In this document: piece by piece, positions 51,061 to 62,083 of the stretch
Numbering within the stretch: the first letter of the stretch is position 1
Layout of the letters: each line of letters begins with the position of its first letter
Assembly (NCBI RefSeq): GCF_016920785.2
Contig: NW_024610455.1
Coordinates: 1 to 64,000 of the forward strand
Reading direction: 5' to 3'
DNA from: Ixodes scapularis
Taxonomy: Eukaryota; Arthropoda; Arachnida; Ixodida; Ixodidae
Length of the DNA stretch: 64,000 nt
Translations under genes and position numbers: made by a program
Notes under the pieces: model-generated
What the model was told of the DNA's origin: nothing
What the model saw: the letters and a program-made list of their open reading frames with translations, nothing else
Databases searched by the model: none

Positions 51061-53245
51061 CGTTCACCGTGACCATGATCTCGGCTATTGCCTCGGTGAA
51101 AGCGAATTATTGGAGAGAGCACGGCCTGACGAGAGACGTTCGGCGCGGTTTTATTCGTTCACCGTGACCACGATCTCGGCTATTGCCTCGGTGAAAGCGA
51201 ATTATTGGAGAGAGCACGGCCTGACGAGAGACGTTCGGCGCGGTTTTATTCGTTCACCGTGACCGCGATCTCGGCTATTGCCTCGGTGAAAGCGAATTAT
51301 TGGAGAGAGCACGGCCTGACGAGAGACGTTTGGCACCGTTTTATTCGTTCACCGTGACCACGATCTCGGCTATTGCCTCGGTGAAAGCGAATTATTGGAG
51401 AGAGCACGGCCTGACGAGAGACGTTTGGCGCCGTTTTATTCGTTCACCGTGACCACGATCTCGGCTATTGCCTCGGTGAAAGCGAATTATTGGAGAGAGC
51501 ACGGCCTGACGAGAGACGTTCGACGCGGTTTTATTCGTTCACCGTGACCACGATCTCGGCTATTGCCTCGGTGAAAGCGAATTATTGGAGAGAGCACGGC
51601 CTGACGAGAGACGTTTGGCGCCGTTTTATTCGTTCACCGTGACCACGATCTCGGCTATTGCCTCGGTGAAAGCGAATTATTGGAGAGAGCACGGCCTGAC
51701 GAGAGACGTTCGGCGCGGTTTTATTCGTTCACCGTGACCACGATCTCGGCTATTGCCTCGGTGAAAGCGAATTATTGGAGAGAGCACGGCCTGACGAGAG
51801 ACGTTTGGCGCCGTTTTATTCGTTCACCGTGACCACGATCTCGGCTATTGCCTCGGTGAAAGCGAATTATTGGAGAGAGCACGGCCTGACGAGAGACGTT
51901 TGGCGCCGTTTTATTCGTTCACCGTGACCACGATCTCGGCTATTGCCTCGGTGAAAGCGAATTATTGGAGAGAGCACGGCCTGACGAGAGACGTTTGGCG
52001 CCGTTTTATTCGTTCACCGTGACCACGATCTCGGCTATTGCCTCGGTGAAAGCGAATTATTGGAGAGAGCACGGCCTGACGAGAGACGTTTGGCGCCGTT
52101 TTATTCGTTCACCGTGACCACGATCTCAGCTATTGCCTCGGTGAAAGCGAATTATTGGAGAGAGCACAGCCTGACGAGAGACGTTTGGCGCCGTTTTATT
52201 CGTTCACCGTGACCACGATCTCGGCTATTGCCTCGGTGAAAGCGAATTATTGGAGAGAGCACGGCCTGACGAGAGACGTTTGGCGCCGTTTTATTCGTTC
52301 ACCGTGACCACGATCTCGGCTATTGCCTCGGTGAAAGCGAATTATTGGAGAGAGCACGGCCTGACGAGAGACGTTTGGCGCCGTTTTATTCGCTCACCGT
52401 GACCACGATCTCGGCTATTGCCTCGGTGAAAGCGAATTATTGGAGAGAGCACGGCCTGACGAGAGACGTTCGGCGCGGTTTAATTCGTTCACCGTGACCA
52501 CGATCTCGGCTATTGGCTCGGTGAAAGCGAATTATTGGAGAGAGCACGGCCTGACGAGAGACGTTTGGCGCCGTTTTATTAGTTCACCGTGACCACGATC
52601 GGGGCTATTGCCTCGGTGAAAGCGAATTATTGGAGAGAGCACGGCCTGACGAGAGACGTTTGGCGCCGTTTTATTCGTTCACCGTGACCACGATCTCGGC
52701 TATTGCCTCGGTGAAAGCGAATTATTGGAGAGAGCACGGCCTGACGAGAGACGTTTGGCGCCGTTTTATTCGTTCACCGTGACCACGATCTCGGCTATTG
52801 CCTCGGTGAAAGCGAATTATTGGAGAGAGCACGGCCTGACGAGAGACGTTTGGCGCAATTTTATTCGTTCACCGTGACCACGATCTCGGCTATTGCCTCG
52901 GTGAAAGCGAATTATTGGAGAGAGCACGGCCTGACGAGAGACGTTTGGCGCCGTTTTATTCGTTCACCGTGACCACGATCTGGGCTATTGCCTCGGTGAA
53001 ATCGAATTATTGGAGAGAGCACGGCCTGACGAGAGACGTTTGGCGCCGTTTTATTCGTTCACCGTGACCACGATCTCGGCTATTGCCTCGGTGAAAGCGA
53101 ATTATTGGAGAGAGCACGGCCTGACGAGAGACGTTTGGCGCCGTTTTATTCGTTCACCGTGACCACGATCTCGGCTATTGCCTCGGTGAAAGCGAATTAT
53201 TGGAGAGAGCACGGCCTGACGAGAGACGTTCGGCGCGGTTTTATT
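51061..53245. repeat. 21-monomer HOR, copy 2, grown to 23 monomers
   Basis: The marker order is that of copy 1. One extra class C monomer lies before TCTCAGC (52121), and another extra copy lies before TTATTAGTTC (52581), within the stretch with CGCTCACC, GGTTTAATT and TTGGCTCGG. The spacing thus steps from 21 to 22 to 23 monomers. The right end is set by assuming 23 monomers. Confidence 0.8.
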
Positions 53246-54560
53246 CGTTCACCGTGACCACGATCTCGGCTATTGCCTCGGTGAAAGCGAATTATTGGAC
53301 AGAGCACGGCCTGACGAGAGACGTTTGGCGCCGTTTTATTCGTTCACCGTGACCACGATCTCGGCTATTGCCTCGGTGAAAGCGAATTATTGGAGAGAGC
53401 ACGGCCTGACGAGAGACGTTCGGCGCGGTTTTATTCGTTCACCGTGACCACGATCTCGGCTATTGCCTCGGTGAAAGCGAATTATTGGAGAGAGCACGGC
53501 CTGACGAGAGACGTTTGGCGCCGTTTTATTCGTTCACCGTGACCACGATCTCGGCTATTGCCTCGGTGAAAGCGAATTATTGGAGAGAGCACGGCCTGAC
53601 GAGAGACGTTTGGCGCCGTTTTATTCGTTCACCGTGACCACGATCTCGGCTATTGCCTCGGTGAAAGCGAATTATTGGAGAGAGCACGGCCTGACGAGAG
53701 ATGTTTGGCGCCTTTTTATTCGTTCACCGTGACCACGATCTCGGCTATTGCCTCGGTGAAAGCGAATTATTGGAGAGAGCACGGCCTGACGAGAGACGTT
53801 CGTCGCGGTTTTATTCGTTCACCGTGACCACGATCTCGGCTATTGCCTCGGTGAAAGCGAATTATTGGAGAGAGCACGGCCTGACGAGAGACGTTTGGCG
53901 CCGTTTTATTCGTTCACCGTGACCACGATCTCGGCTATTGCCTCGGTGAAAGCGAATTATTGGAGAGAGCACGGCCTGACGAGAGACGTTCGGCGCCGTT
54001 TTATTCGTTCACCGTGACCACGATCTCGGCTATTGCCTCGGTGAAAGCGAATTATTGGAGAGAGCACGGCCTGACGAGAGACGTTTGGCGCCGTTTTATT
54101 CGTTCACCGTGACCACGATCTCGGCTATTGCCTCGGTGAAAGCGAATTATTGGAGAGAGCACGGCCTGACGAGAGACGTTCGGCGCGGTTTTATTCGTTC
54201 ACCGTGACCACGATCTCGGCTATTGCCTCGGTGAAAGCGAATTATTGGAGAGAGCACGGCCTGACGAGAGACGTTTGGCGCCCTTTTATTCGTTCACCGT
54301 GACCACGATCTCGGCTATTGCCTCGGTGAAAACGAATTATTGGAGAGAGCACGGCCTGACGAGAGACGTTCGGCGCCGTTTTATTCGTTCACCGTGACCA
54401 CGATCTCGGCTATTGCCTCGGTGAAAGCGAATTATTGGAGAGAGCACGGCCTGACGAGAGACGTTTGGCGCCGTTTTATTCGTTCACCGTGACCACGATC
54501 TCGGCTATTGCCTCGGTGAAAGCGAATTATTGGGGAGATCACGGCCTGACGAGAGACGTT
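53160..54560. repeat. Stretch of alternating class C and class A/B monomers (190-bp rhythm)
   Basis: Class C copies largely alternate with class A or B copies over about 15 monomers, with some doublets of C near 53500-53700. This resembles a dimeric repeat and echoes the C, A, C, A start of domain I at 46-520. The alternation is imperfect, so the limits are approximate. Confidence 0.55.
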
Positions 54561-55050
54561 CGGCGCGGTTTTATTCGTTCACCGTGACCACGATCTCGGC
54601 TATTGCCTCGGTGAAAGCGAATTATTGGAGAGGGCACGGCCTGACGAGAGACGTTCGGCGCCGTTTTATTCGTTCACCGTGACCACGATCTCGGCTATTG
54701 CCTCGGTGAAAGCGAATTATTGGAGAGAGCACGGCCTGACGAGAGACGTTTGGCGCCGTTTTATTCGTTCACCGTGACCACGATCTCGGCTATTGCCTCG
54801 GTGAAAGCGAATTATTGGAGAGAGCACGGCCTGACGAGAGACGTTTGGCGCCGTTTTATTCGTTCACCGTGACCACGATCTCGGCTATTGCTTCGGTGAA
54901 AGCGAATTATTGGAGAGAGCACGGCCTGACGAGAGACGTTCGGCGCGGTTTTATTCGTTCACCGTGACCACGATCTCGGCTATTGCCTCGGTGAAAGCGA
55001 ATTATTGGAGAGAGCACGGCCTGACGAGAGACGTTTGGCGCCGTTTTATT

Positions 55051-57520
55051 CGTTCACCGTGACCACGATCTCGACTATTGCCTCGGTGAAAGCGAATTAT
55101 TGGAGAGAGCACGGCCTGACGAGAGACGTTCGGCGCCGTTTTATTCGTTCACCGTGACCACGATCTCGGCTATTGCCTCGGTGAAAGCGAATTATTGGAG
55201 AGAGCACGGCCTGACGAGAGACGTTTGGCGCCGTTTTATTCGTTCACCGTGACCACGATCTCGGCTATTGCCTCGGTGAAAGCGAATTATTGGAGAGAGC
55301 ACGGCCTGACGAGAGACGTTCGGCGCGGTTTTATTCGTTCACCTTGACCACGATCTCGGCTATTGCCTCGGTGAAAGCGAATTATTGGAGAGAGCACGGC
55401 CTGACGAGAGACGTTTGGCGCCGTTTTATTCGTTCACCGTGACCACGATCTCGGCTATTGCCTCGGTGAAAGCGAATTATTGGAGAGAGCACGGCCTGAC
55501 GAGAGACGTTTGGCGCCGTTTTATTCGCTCACCGTGACCACGATCTCGGCTATTGCCTCGGTGAAAGCGAATTATTGGAGAGAGCACGGCCTGACGAGAG
55601 ACGTTCGGCGCCGTTTTATTCGTTCACCGTGACCACGATCTCGGCTATTGCCTCGGTGAAAGCGAATTATTGGAGAGAGCACGGCCTGACGAGAGACGTT
55701 CGGCGCCGTTTTATTCGTTCACCGTGACCACAATCTCGGCTATTGCCTCGGTGAAAGCGAATTATTGGAGAGAGCACGGCCTGACGAGAGACGTTCGGCG
55801 CCGTTTTATTCGTTCACCGTGACCACGATCTCGGCTATTGCCTCGGTGAAAGCGAATAATTGGAGAGAGCACGGCCTGACGAGAGACGTTTGGCGCCGTT
55901 TTATTCGTTCACCGTGACCACGATCTCGGCTATTGCCTCAGTGAAAGCGAATTATTGGAGAGAGCACGGCCTGACGAGAGACGTTCGGCGCCGTTTTATT
56001 CGTTCACCGTGACCACGATCTCGGCTATTGCATCGGTGAAAGCGAATTATTGGAGCGAGCACGGCCTGACGAGAGACGTTCGGCGCCGTTTTATTCGTTC
56101 ACCGTGACCACGATCTCGGCTATTGCCTCGGTGAAAGCGAATTATTGGAGAGAGCACGGCCTGACGAGAGACGTTTGGCGCCGTTTTATTCGTTCACCGT
56201 GACCACGATCTCGGCTATTGCCTCGGTGAAAGCGAATTATTGGAGAGAGCACGGCCTGACGAGAGACGTTCGGCGCCGTTTTATTCGTTCACCGTGACCA
56301 CGAACTCGGCTATTGCCTCGGTGAAAGCGAATTATTGGAGCGAGCACGGCCTGACGAGAGACGTTTGGCGCCGTTTTATTCGTTCACCGTGACCACGATC
56401 TCGGCTATTGCCTCGGTGAAAGCGAATTATTGGAGAGAGCACGGCCTGACGAGAGACGTTCGGCGCGGTTTTATTCGTTCACCGTGACCACGATCTCGGC
56501 TATTGCCTCGGTGAAAGCGAATTATTGGAGCGAGTACGGCCTGACGGGAGACGTTCGGCGCGGTTTTATTCGTTCACCGTGACCACGATCTCGGCTATTG
56601 CCTCGGTGAAAGCGAATTATTGGAGAGAGCACGGCCTGACGAGAGACGTTCGGCGCGGTTTTATTCGTTCACCGTGACCACGATCTCGGCTATTGCCTCG
56701 GTGAAAGTGAATTATTGGAGAGAGCACGGCCTGACGAGAGACGTTCGGCGCGGTTTTATTCGTTCACCGTGACCACGATCTCGGCTATTGCCTCGGTGAA
56801 AGCGAATTATTGGAGAGAGTACGGCCTGACGAGAGACGTTTGGCGCCGTTTTATTCGTTCACCGTGACCACGATCTCGGCTATTGCCTCGGTGAAAGCGA
56901 ATTATTGGAGAGAGCACGGCCTGACGAGAGACGTTTCGCGCCGTTTTATTCGTTCACCGTGACCACGATCTCGGCTATTGCCTCGGTGAAAGCGAATTAT
57001 TGGAGAGAGCACGGCCTGACGAGAGACGTTTGGCGCCGTTTTATTCGTTCACCGTGACCACGATCTCGGCTATTGCCTCGGTGAAAGCGAATTATTGGAG
57101 AGAGCACGGCCTGACGAGAGACGTTTGGCGCCGTTTTATTCGTTCACCGTGACCACGATCTCGGCTATTGCCTCGGTGAAAGCGAATTATTGGAGAGAGC
57201 ACGGCCTGACGAGAGACGTTTGGCGCCGTTTTATTCGTTCACCGTGACCACGATCTCGGCTATTGCCTCGGTGAAAGCGAATTATTGGAGAGAGCACGGC
57301 CTGACGAGAGACGTTCGGCGCTGTTTCATTCGTTCACCGTGACCACGATCTCGGCTATTGCCTCGGTGAAAGCGAATTATTGGAGAGAGCACGGCCTGAC
57401 GAGAGACGTTCGGCGCGGTTTTATTCGTTCACCGTGACCACGATCTCGGCTATTGCCTCGGTGAAAGCGAATTATTGGAGAGAGCACGGCCTGACGAGAG
57501 ACGTTTGGCGCCGTTTTATT
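55051..57520. repeat. 25-27-monomer HOR, copy 1
   Basis: TCGACTATTG (55071), TTCGCTCACC (55526), GACCACAATC (55731) and CGAACTCGG with C56 (56301) recur in the same order at 57541, 57901, 58106 and 58866. The spacings are 26, 25, 25 and 27 monomers, so single copies were lost and gained between the markers. Confidence 0.75.
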
Positions 57521-58945
57521 CGTTCACCGTGACCACGATCTCGACTATTGCCTCCGTGAAAGCGAATTATTGGAGAGAGCACGGCCTGACGAGAGACGTT
57601 CGGCGCCGTTTTATTCGTTCACCGTGACCACGATCTCGGCTATTGCCTCGGTGAAAGCGAATTATTGGAGAGAGCACGGCCTGACGAGAGACGTTTGGCG
57701 CCGTTTTATTCGTTCACCGTGACCACGATCTCGGCTATTGCCTCGGTGAAAGCCAATTATTGGAGAGAGCACGGCCTGACGAGAGACGTTCGGCGCGGTT
57801 TTATTCGTTCACCGTGACCACGATCTCGGCTATTGCCTCGGTGAAAGCGAATTATTGGAGAGAGCACGGCCTGACGAGAGACGTTTGGCGCCGTTTTATT
57901 CGCTCACCGTGACAACGATCTCGGCTATTGCCTCGGTGAAAGCGAATTATTGGAGAGAGCACGGCCTGACGAGAGACGTTCGGCGCCGTTTTATTCGTTC
58001 ACCGTGACCACGATCTCGGCTATTGCCTCGGTGAAAGCGAATTATTGGAGAGAGCACGGCCTGACGAGAGACGTTCGGCGCCGTTTTATTCGTTCACCGT
58101 GACCACAATCTCGGCTATTGCCTCGGTGAAAGCGAATTATTGGAGAGAGCACGGCCTGACGAGAGACGTTCGGCGCCGTTTTATTCGTTCACCGTGACCA
58201 CGATCTCGGCTATTCCCTCGGTGAAAGCGAATTATTGGAGAGAGCACGGCCTGACGAGAGACGTTTGGCGCCGTTTTATTCGTTCACCGTGACCACGATC
58301 TCGGCTATTGCCTCGGTGAAAGCGAATTATTGGAGAGAGCACGGCCTGACGAGAGACGTTCGGCGCCGTTTTATTCGTTCACCGTGACCACGATCTCGGC
58401 TATTGCCTCGGTGAAAGCGAATTATTGGAGAGAGCACGGCCTGACGAGAGACGTTTGGCACCGTTTTATTCGTTCACCGTGACCACGATCTCGGCTATTG
58501 CCTCGGTGAAAGCGAATTATTGGAGAGAGCACGGCCTGACGAGAGACGTTCGGCGCCGTTTTATTCGTTCACCGTGACCACGATCTCGGCTATTGCCTCG
58601 GTGAAAGCGAATTATTGGAGAGAGCACGGCCTGACGAGAGACGTTCGGCGCCGTTTTATTCGTTCACCGTGACCACGATCTCGGCTATTGCCTCGGTGAA
58701 AGCGAATTATTGGAGAGAGCACGGCCTGACGAGAGACGTTTGGCGCCGTTTTATTCGTTCACCGTGACCACGATCTCGGCTATTGCCTCGGTGAAAGCGA
58801 ATTATTGGAGAGAGCACGGCCTGACGAGAGACGTTCGGCGCCGTTTTATTCGTTCACCGTGACCACGAACTCGGCTATTGCCTCGGTGAAAGCGAATTAT
58901 TGGAGCGAGCACGGCCTGACGAGAGACGTTTGGCGCCGTTTTATT
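57521..58945. repeat. 25-27-monomer HOR, copy 2, partial
   Basis: It carries the four ordered markers of copy 1 over about 15 monomers and stops right after the CGAACTCGG/C56 copy, where domain VII starts. Private changes include CCTCCGTG, GAAAGCCAATT, GACAACG, TATTCCCTC and TTTGGCACCG. Confidence 0.75.
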
Positions 58946-61900
58946 CGTTCACCGTGACCACGATCTCGGCTATTGCCTCGGAAAAGCGAATTATTGGAGA
59001 GAGCACGGCCTGACGAGAGACGTTCGGCGCGGTTTTATTCGTTCACCGTGACCACGATCTCGGCTATTGCCTCGGTGAAAGCGAATTATTGGAGCGAGCA
59101 CGGCCTGGCGAGAGACGTTCGGCGCGGTTTTATTCGTTCACCGTGACCACAATCTCGGCTATTGCCTCGGTGAAAGCGAATTATTGGAGCGAGCACGGCC
59201 TGACGAGAGACGTTTGGCGCGGTTTTACTCGTTCACCGTGACCACGATCTCGGCTATTGCCTCGGTGAAAGCGAATTATTGGAGAGAGCACGGCCTGACG
59301 AGAGACGTTCGGCGCGGTTTTATTCGTTCACCGTGACCACGATCTCGGCTATTGCCTGGGTGAAAGCGAATTATTGGAGCGAGCACGGCCTGACGAGAGA
59401 CGTTCGGCGCCGTTTTATTCGTTCACCGTGACCACGATCTCGGCTATTGCCTCGGTGAAAGCGAATTATTGGAGAGAGCACGGCCTGACGAGAGACGTTC
59501 GGCGCGGTTTTATTCGTTCACCGTGACCACGATCTCGGCTATTGCCTCGGTGAAAGCGAATTATTGGAGAGAGCGCGGCCTGACGAGAGACGTTCGGCGC
59601 GGTTTTATTCGTTCACCGTGACCACGATCTCGGCTATTGCCTCGGTGAAAGCGAATTATTGGAGCGAGCACGGCCTGACGAGAGACGTTCGGCGCGGTTT
59701 TATTCGTTCACCGTGACCACGATCTCGGCTATTGCCTCGGTGAAAGCGAATTATTGGAGCGAGCACGGCCTGACGAGAGACGTTTGGCGCCGTTTTATTC
59801 GTTCACCGTGACCACGATCTCGGCTATTGCCTCGGTGAAAGCGAATTATTGGAGCGAGCACGGCCCCTGACGGGAGACGTACGGCGCGGTTTTATTCGTT
59901 CACCGTGTCCACGATCTCGGCTATTGCCTCGGTGAAAGCGAATTATTGGAGCGAGCACGGCCCCTGACGAGAGACGTTCGGCGCGGTTTTATTCGTTCAC
60001 CGTGACCACGATCTCGGCTATTTCCTCGGTGAAAGCGAATTATTGGAGAGAGCACGGCCTGACGAGAGACGTTCGGCGCGGTTTTATTCGTTCACCGTGA
60101 CCACGATCTCGGCTATTGCCTCGGTGAAAGCGAATTATTGGAGAGAGCACGGCCTGACGAGAGACGTTCGGCGCCGTTTTATTCGTTCACCGTGACCACG
60201 ATCTCGGCTATTGCCTCGTTGAAAGCGAATTATTGGAGAGAGCACGGCCTCACAAGAGACGTTCGGCGCGGTTTTATTCGTTCACCGTGACCACGATCTC
60301 GGCTATTGCCTCGGTGAAAGCGAATTATTGGAGCGAGCACGGCCTGACGAGAGACGTTCGGCGCGGTTTTATTCGTTCACCGTGACCACGATCTCGGCTA
60401 TTGCCTCGGTGAAAGCGAATTATTGGAGCGAGCACGGCCTGACGAGAGACGTTCGGCGCCGTTTTATTCGTTCACCGTGACCACGATCTCGGCTATTGCC
60501 TCGGTGAAAGCGAATTATTGGAGAGAGCACGGCCTGACGAGAGACGTTCGGCGCGGTTTTATTCGTTCACCGTGACCACGATCTCGGCTATTGCCTCGGT
60601 GAAAGCGAATTATTGGAGAGAGCACGGCCTGACGAGAGACGTTCGGTGCGGTTTTATTCGTTCACCGTGACCACGATCTCGGCTATTGCCTCGGTGAAAG
60701 CGAATTTTTGGAGAGAGCACGGCCTGACGAGAGACGTTCGGCGCCGTTTTATTCGTTCACCGTGACCACGATCTCGGCTATTGCCTTGGTGATAGCGAAT
60801 TATTGGAGAGAGCACGGCCTGACGAGAGACGTTCGGCGCGGTTTTATTCGTTCACCGTGACCACGATCTCGGCTATTGCCTCGGTGAAAGCGAATTATTG
60901 GAGAGAGCACGGCCTGACGAGAGACGTTCGGCGCGGTTCTATTCGTTCACCGTGACCACGATCTCGGCTATTGCCTCGGTGAAAGCGAATTATTGGAGAG
61001 AGCACGGCCTGACGAGAGACGTTCGGCGCGGTTTTATTCGTTCACCGTGACCACGATCTCGGCTATTGCCTCGGTGAAAGCGAATTATTGGAGCGAGCAC
61101 GGCCTGACGAGAGACGTTCGGCGCGGTTTTATTCGTTCACCGTGACCACGATCTCGGCTATTGCCTCGGTGAAAGCGAATTATTGGAGAGAGCACGGCCT
61201 GACGAGAGACGTTCGGCGCGGTTTTATTCGTTCACCGTGACCACGATCTCGGCTATTGCCTCGGTGAAAGCGAATTATTGGAGAGAGCACGGCCTGACGA
61301 GAGACGTTCGGCGCGGTTTTATTCGTTCACCGTGACCACGATCTCGGCTATTGCCTCGGTGAAAGCGAATTATTGGAGAGAGCACGGCCTGACGAGAGAC
61401 GTTTGGCGCGGTTTTATTCGTTCACCGTGACCACGATCTCGGCTACTGCCTCGGTGAAAGCGAATTATTGTAGAGAGCACGGCCTGACGAGAGACGTTTG
61501 GCGCGGTTTTATTCGTTCACCGTGACCACGATCTCGGCTATTGCCTCGGTGAAAGCGAATTATTGGAGCGAGCACGGCCTGACGTGAGACGTTTGGCGCG
61601 GTTTTATTCGTTCACCGTTACCACGATCTCGGCTATTGCCTCGGTGAAAGCGAATTATTGGAGAGAGCACGGCCTGACGAGAGACGTTTGGCGCGGTTTT
61701 ATTCGTTCACCGTGACCACGATCTCGGCTATTGCCTCGGTGAAAGCGAATTATTGGAGAGAGCACGGCCTGACGAGAGACGTTTGGCGCGGTTTTATTCG
61801 TTAACCGTGACCACGATCTCGGCTATTGCCTCGGTGAAAGCGAATTATTGGAGCGAGCACGGCCTGACGAGAGACGTTTGGCGCGGTTTTATTCGTTCAC

Positions 61901-62083
61901 CGTGACCACGATATCGGCTATTGCCTCGGTGAAAGCGAATTATTGGATAGAGCACGGCCTGACGAGAGACGTTTGGCGCGGTTTTATTCGTTCACCGTGA
62001 CCACGATCTCGGCTATTGCCTCGGTGAAAGCGAATTATTGGAGTGAGCACGGCCTGACGAGAGACGTTCGGCGCGGTTTTATT
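58946..62083. repeat. 33-monomer HOR, copy 1
   Basis: Markers shared with copy 2 are GACCACAATC (59151), a G34/C56/class B copy, two adjacent copies with GGCCCCTGAC (about 59864 and 59961), the first also with GGGAGACGTACGG and followed by CCGTGTCCACG, and CCTTGGTG. The spacing is 3139 bp, i.e. 33 monomers plus the two 2-base insertions. Confidence 0.88.
59847..60000. repeat. Paired monomers with a CC insertion (97 bp each)
   Basis: Two adjacent copies carry two extra C bases in GGCC(CC)TGAC. The first also has GGGAGACGTACGG for GAGAGACGTTCGG; the second begins with CCGTGTCCACG and has C56. The pair was copied as a unit to 63003-63110, which shows that exchange moves blocks of several monomers. 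Confidence 0.8.

Larger units (their letters stand above)
48306..58945. repeat. Domain VI: class C dominated, with classes A and B
   Basis: About 112 monomers. Long runs of class C (for example about 50050-51000) are broken by class A or B copies; between about 53160 and 54560 they alternate closely, a 190-bp rhythm. C56 is absent until about 56055, where scattered copies return. The domain contains the 21-23-monomer and 25-27-monomer HORs. Confidence 0.8.
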
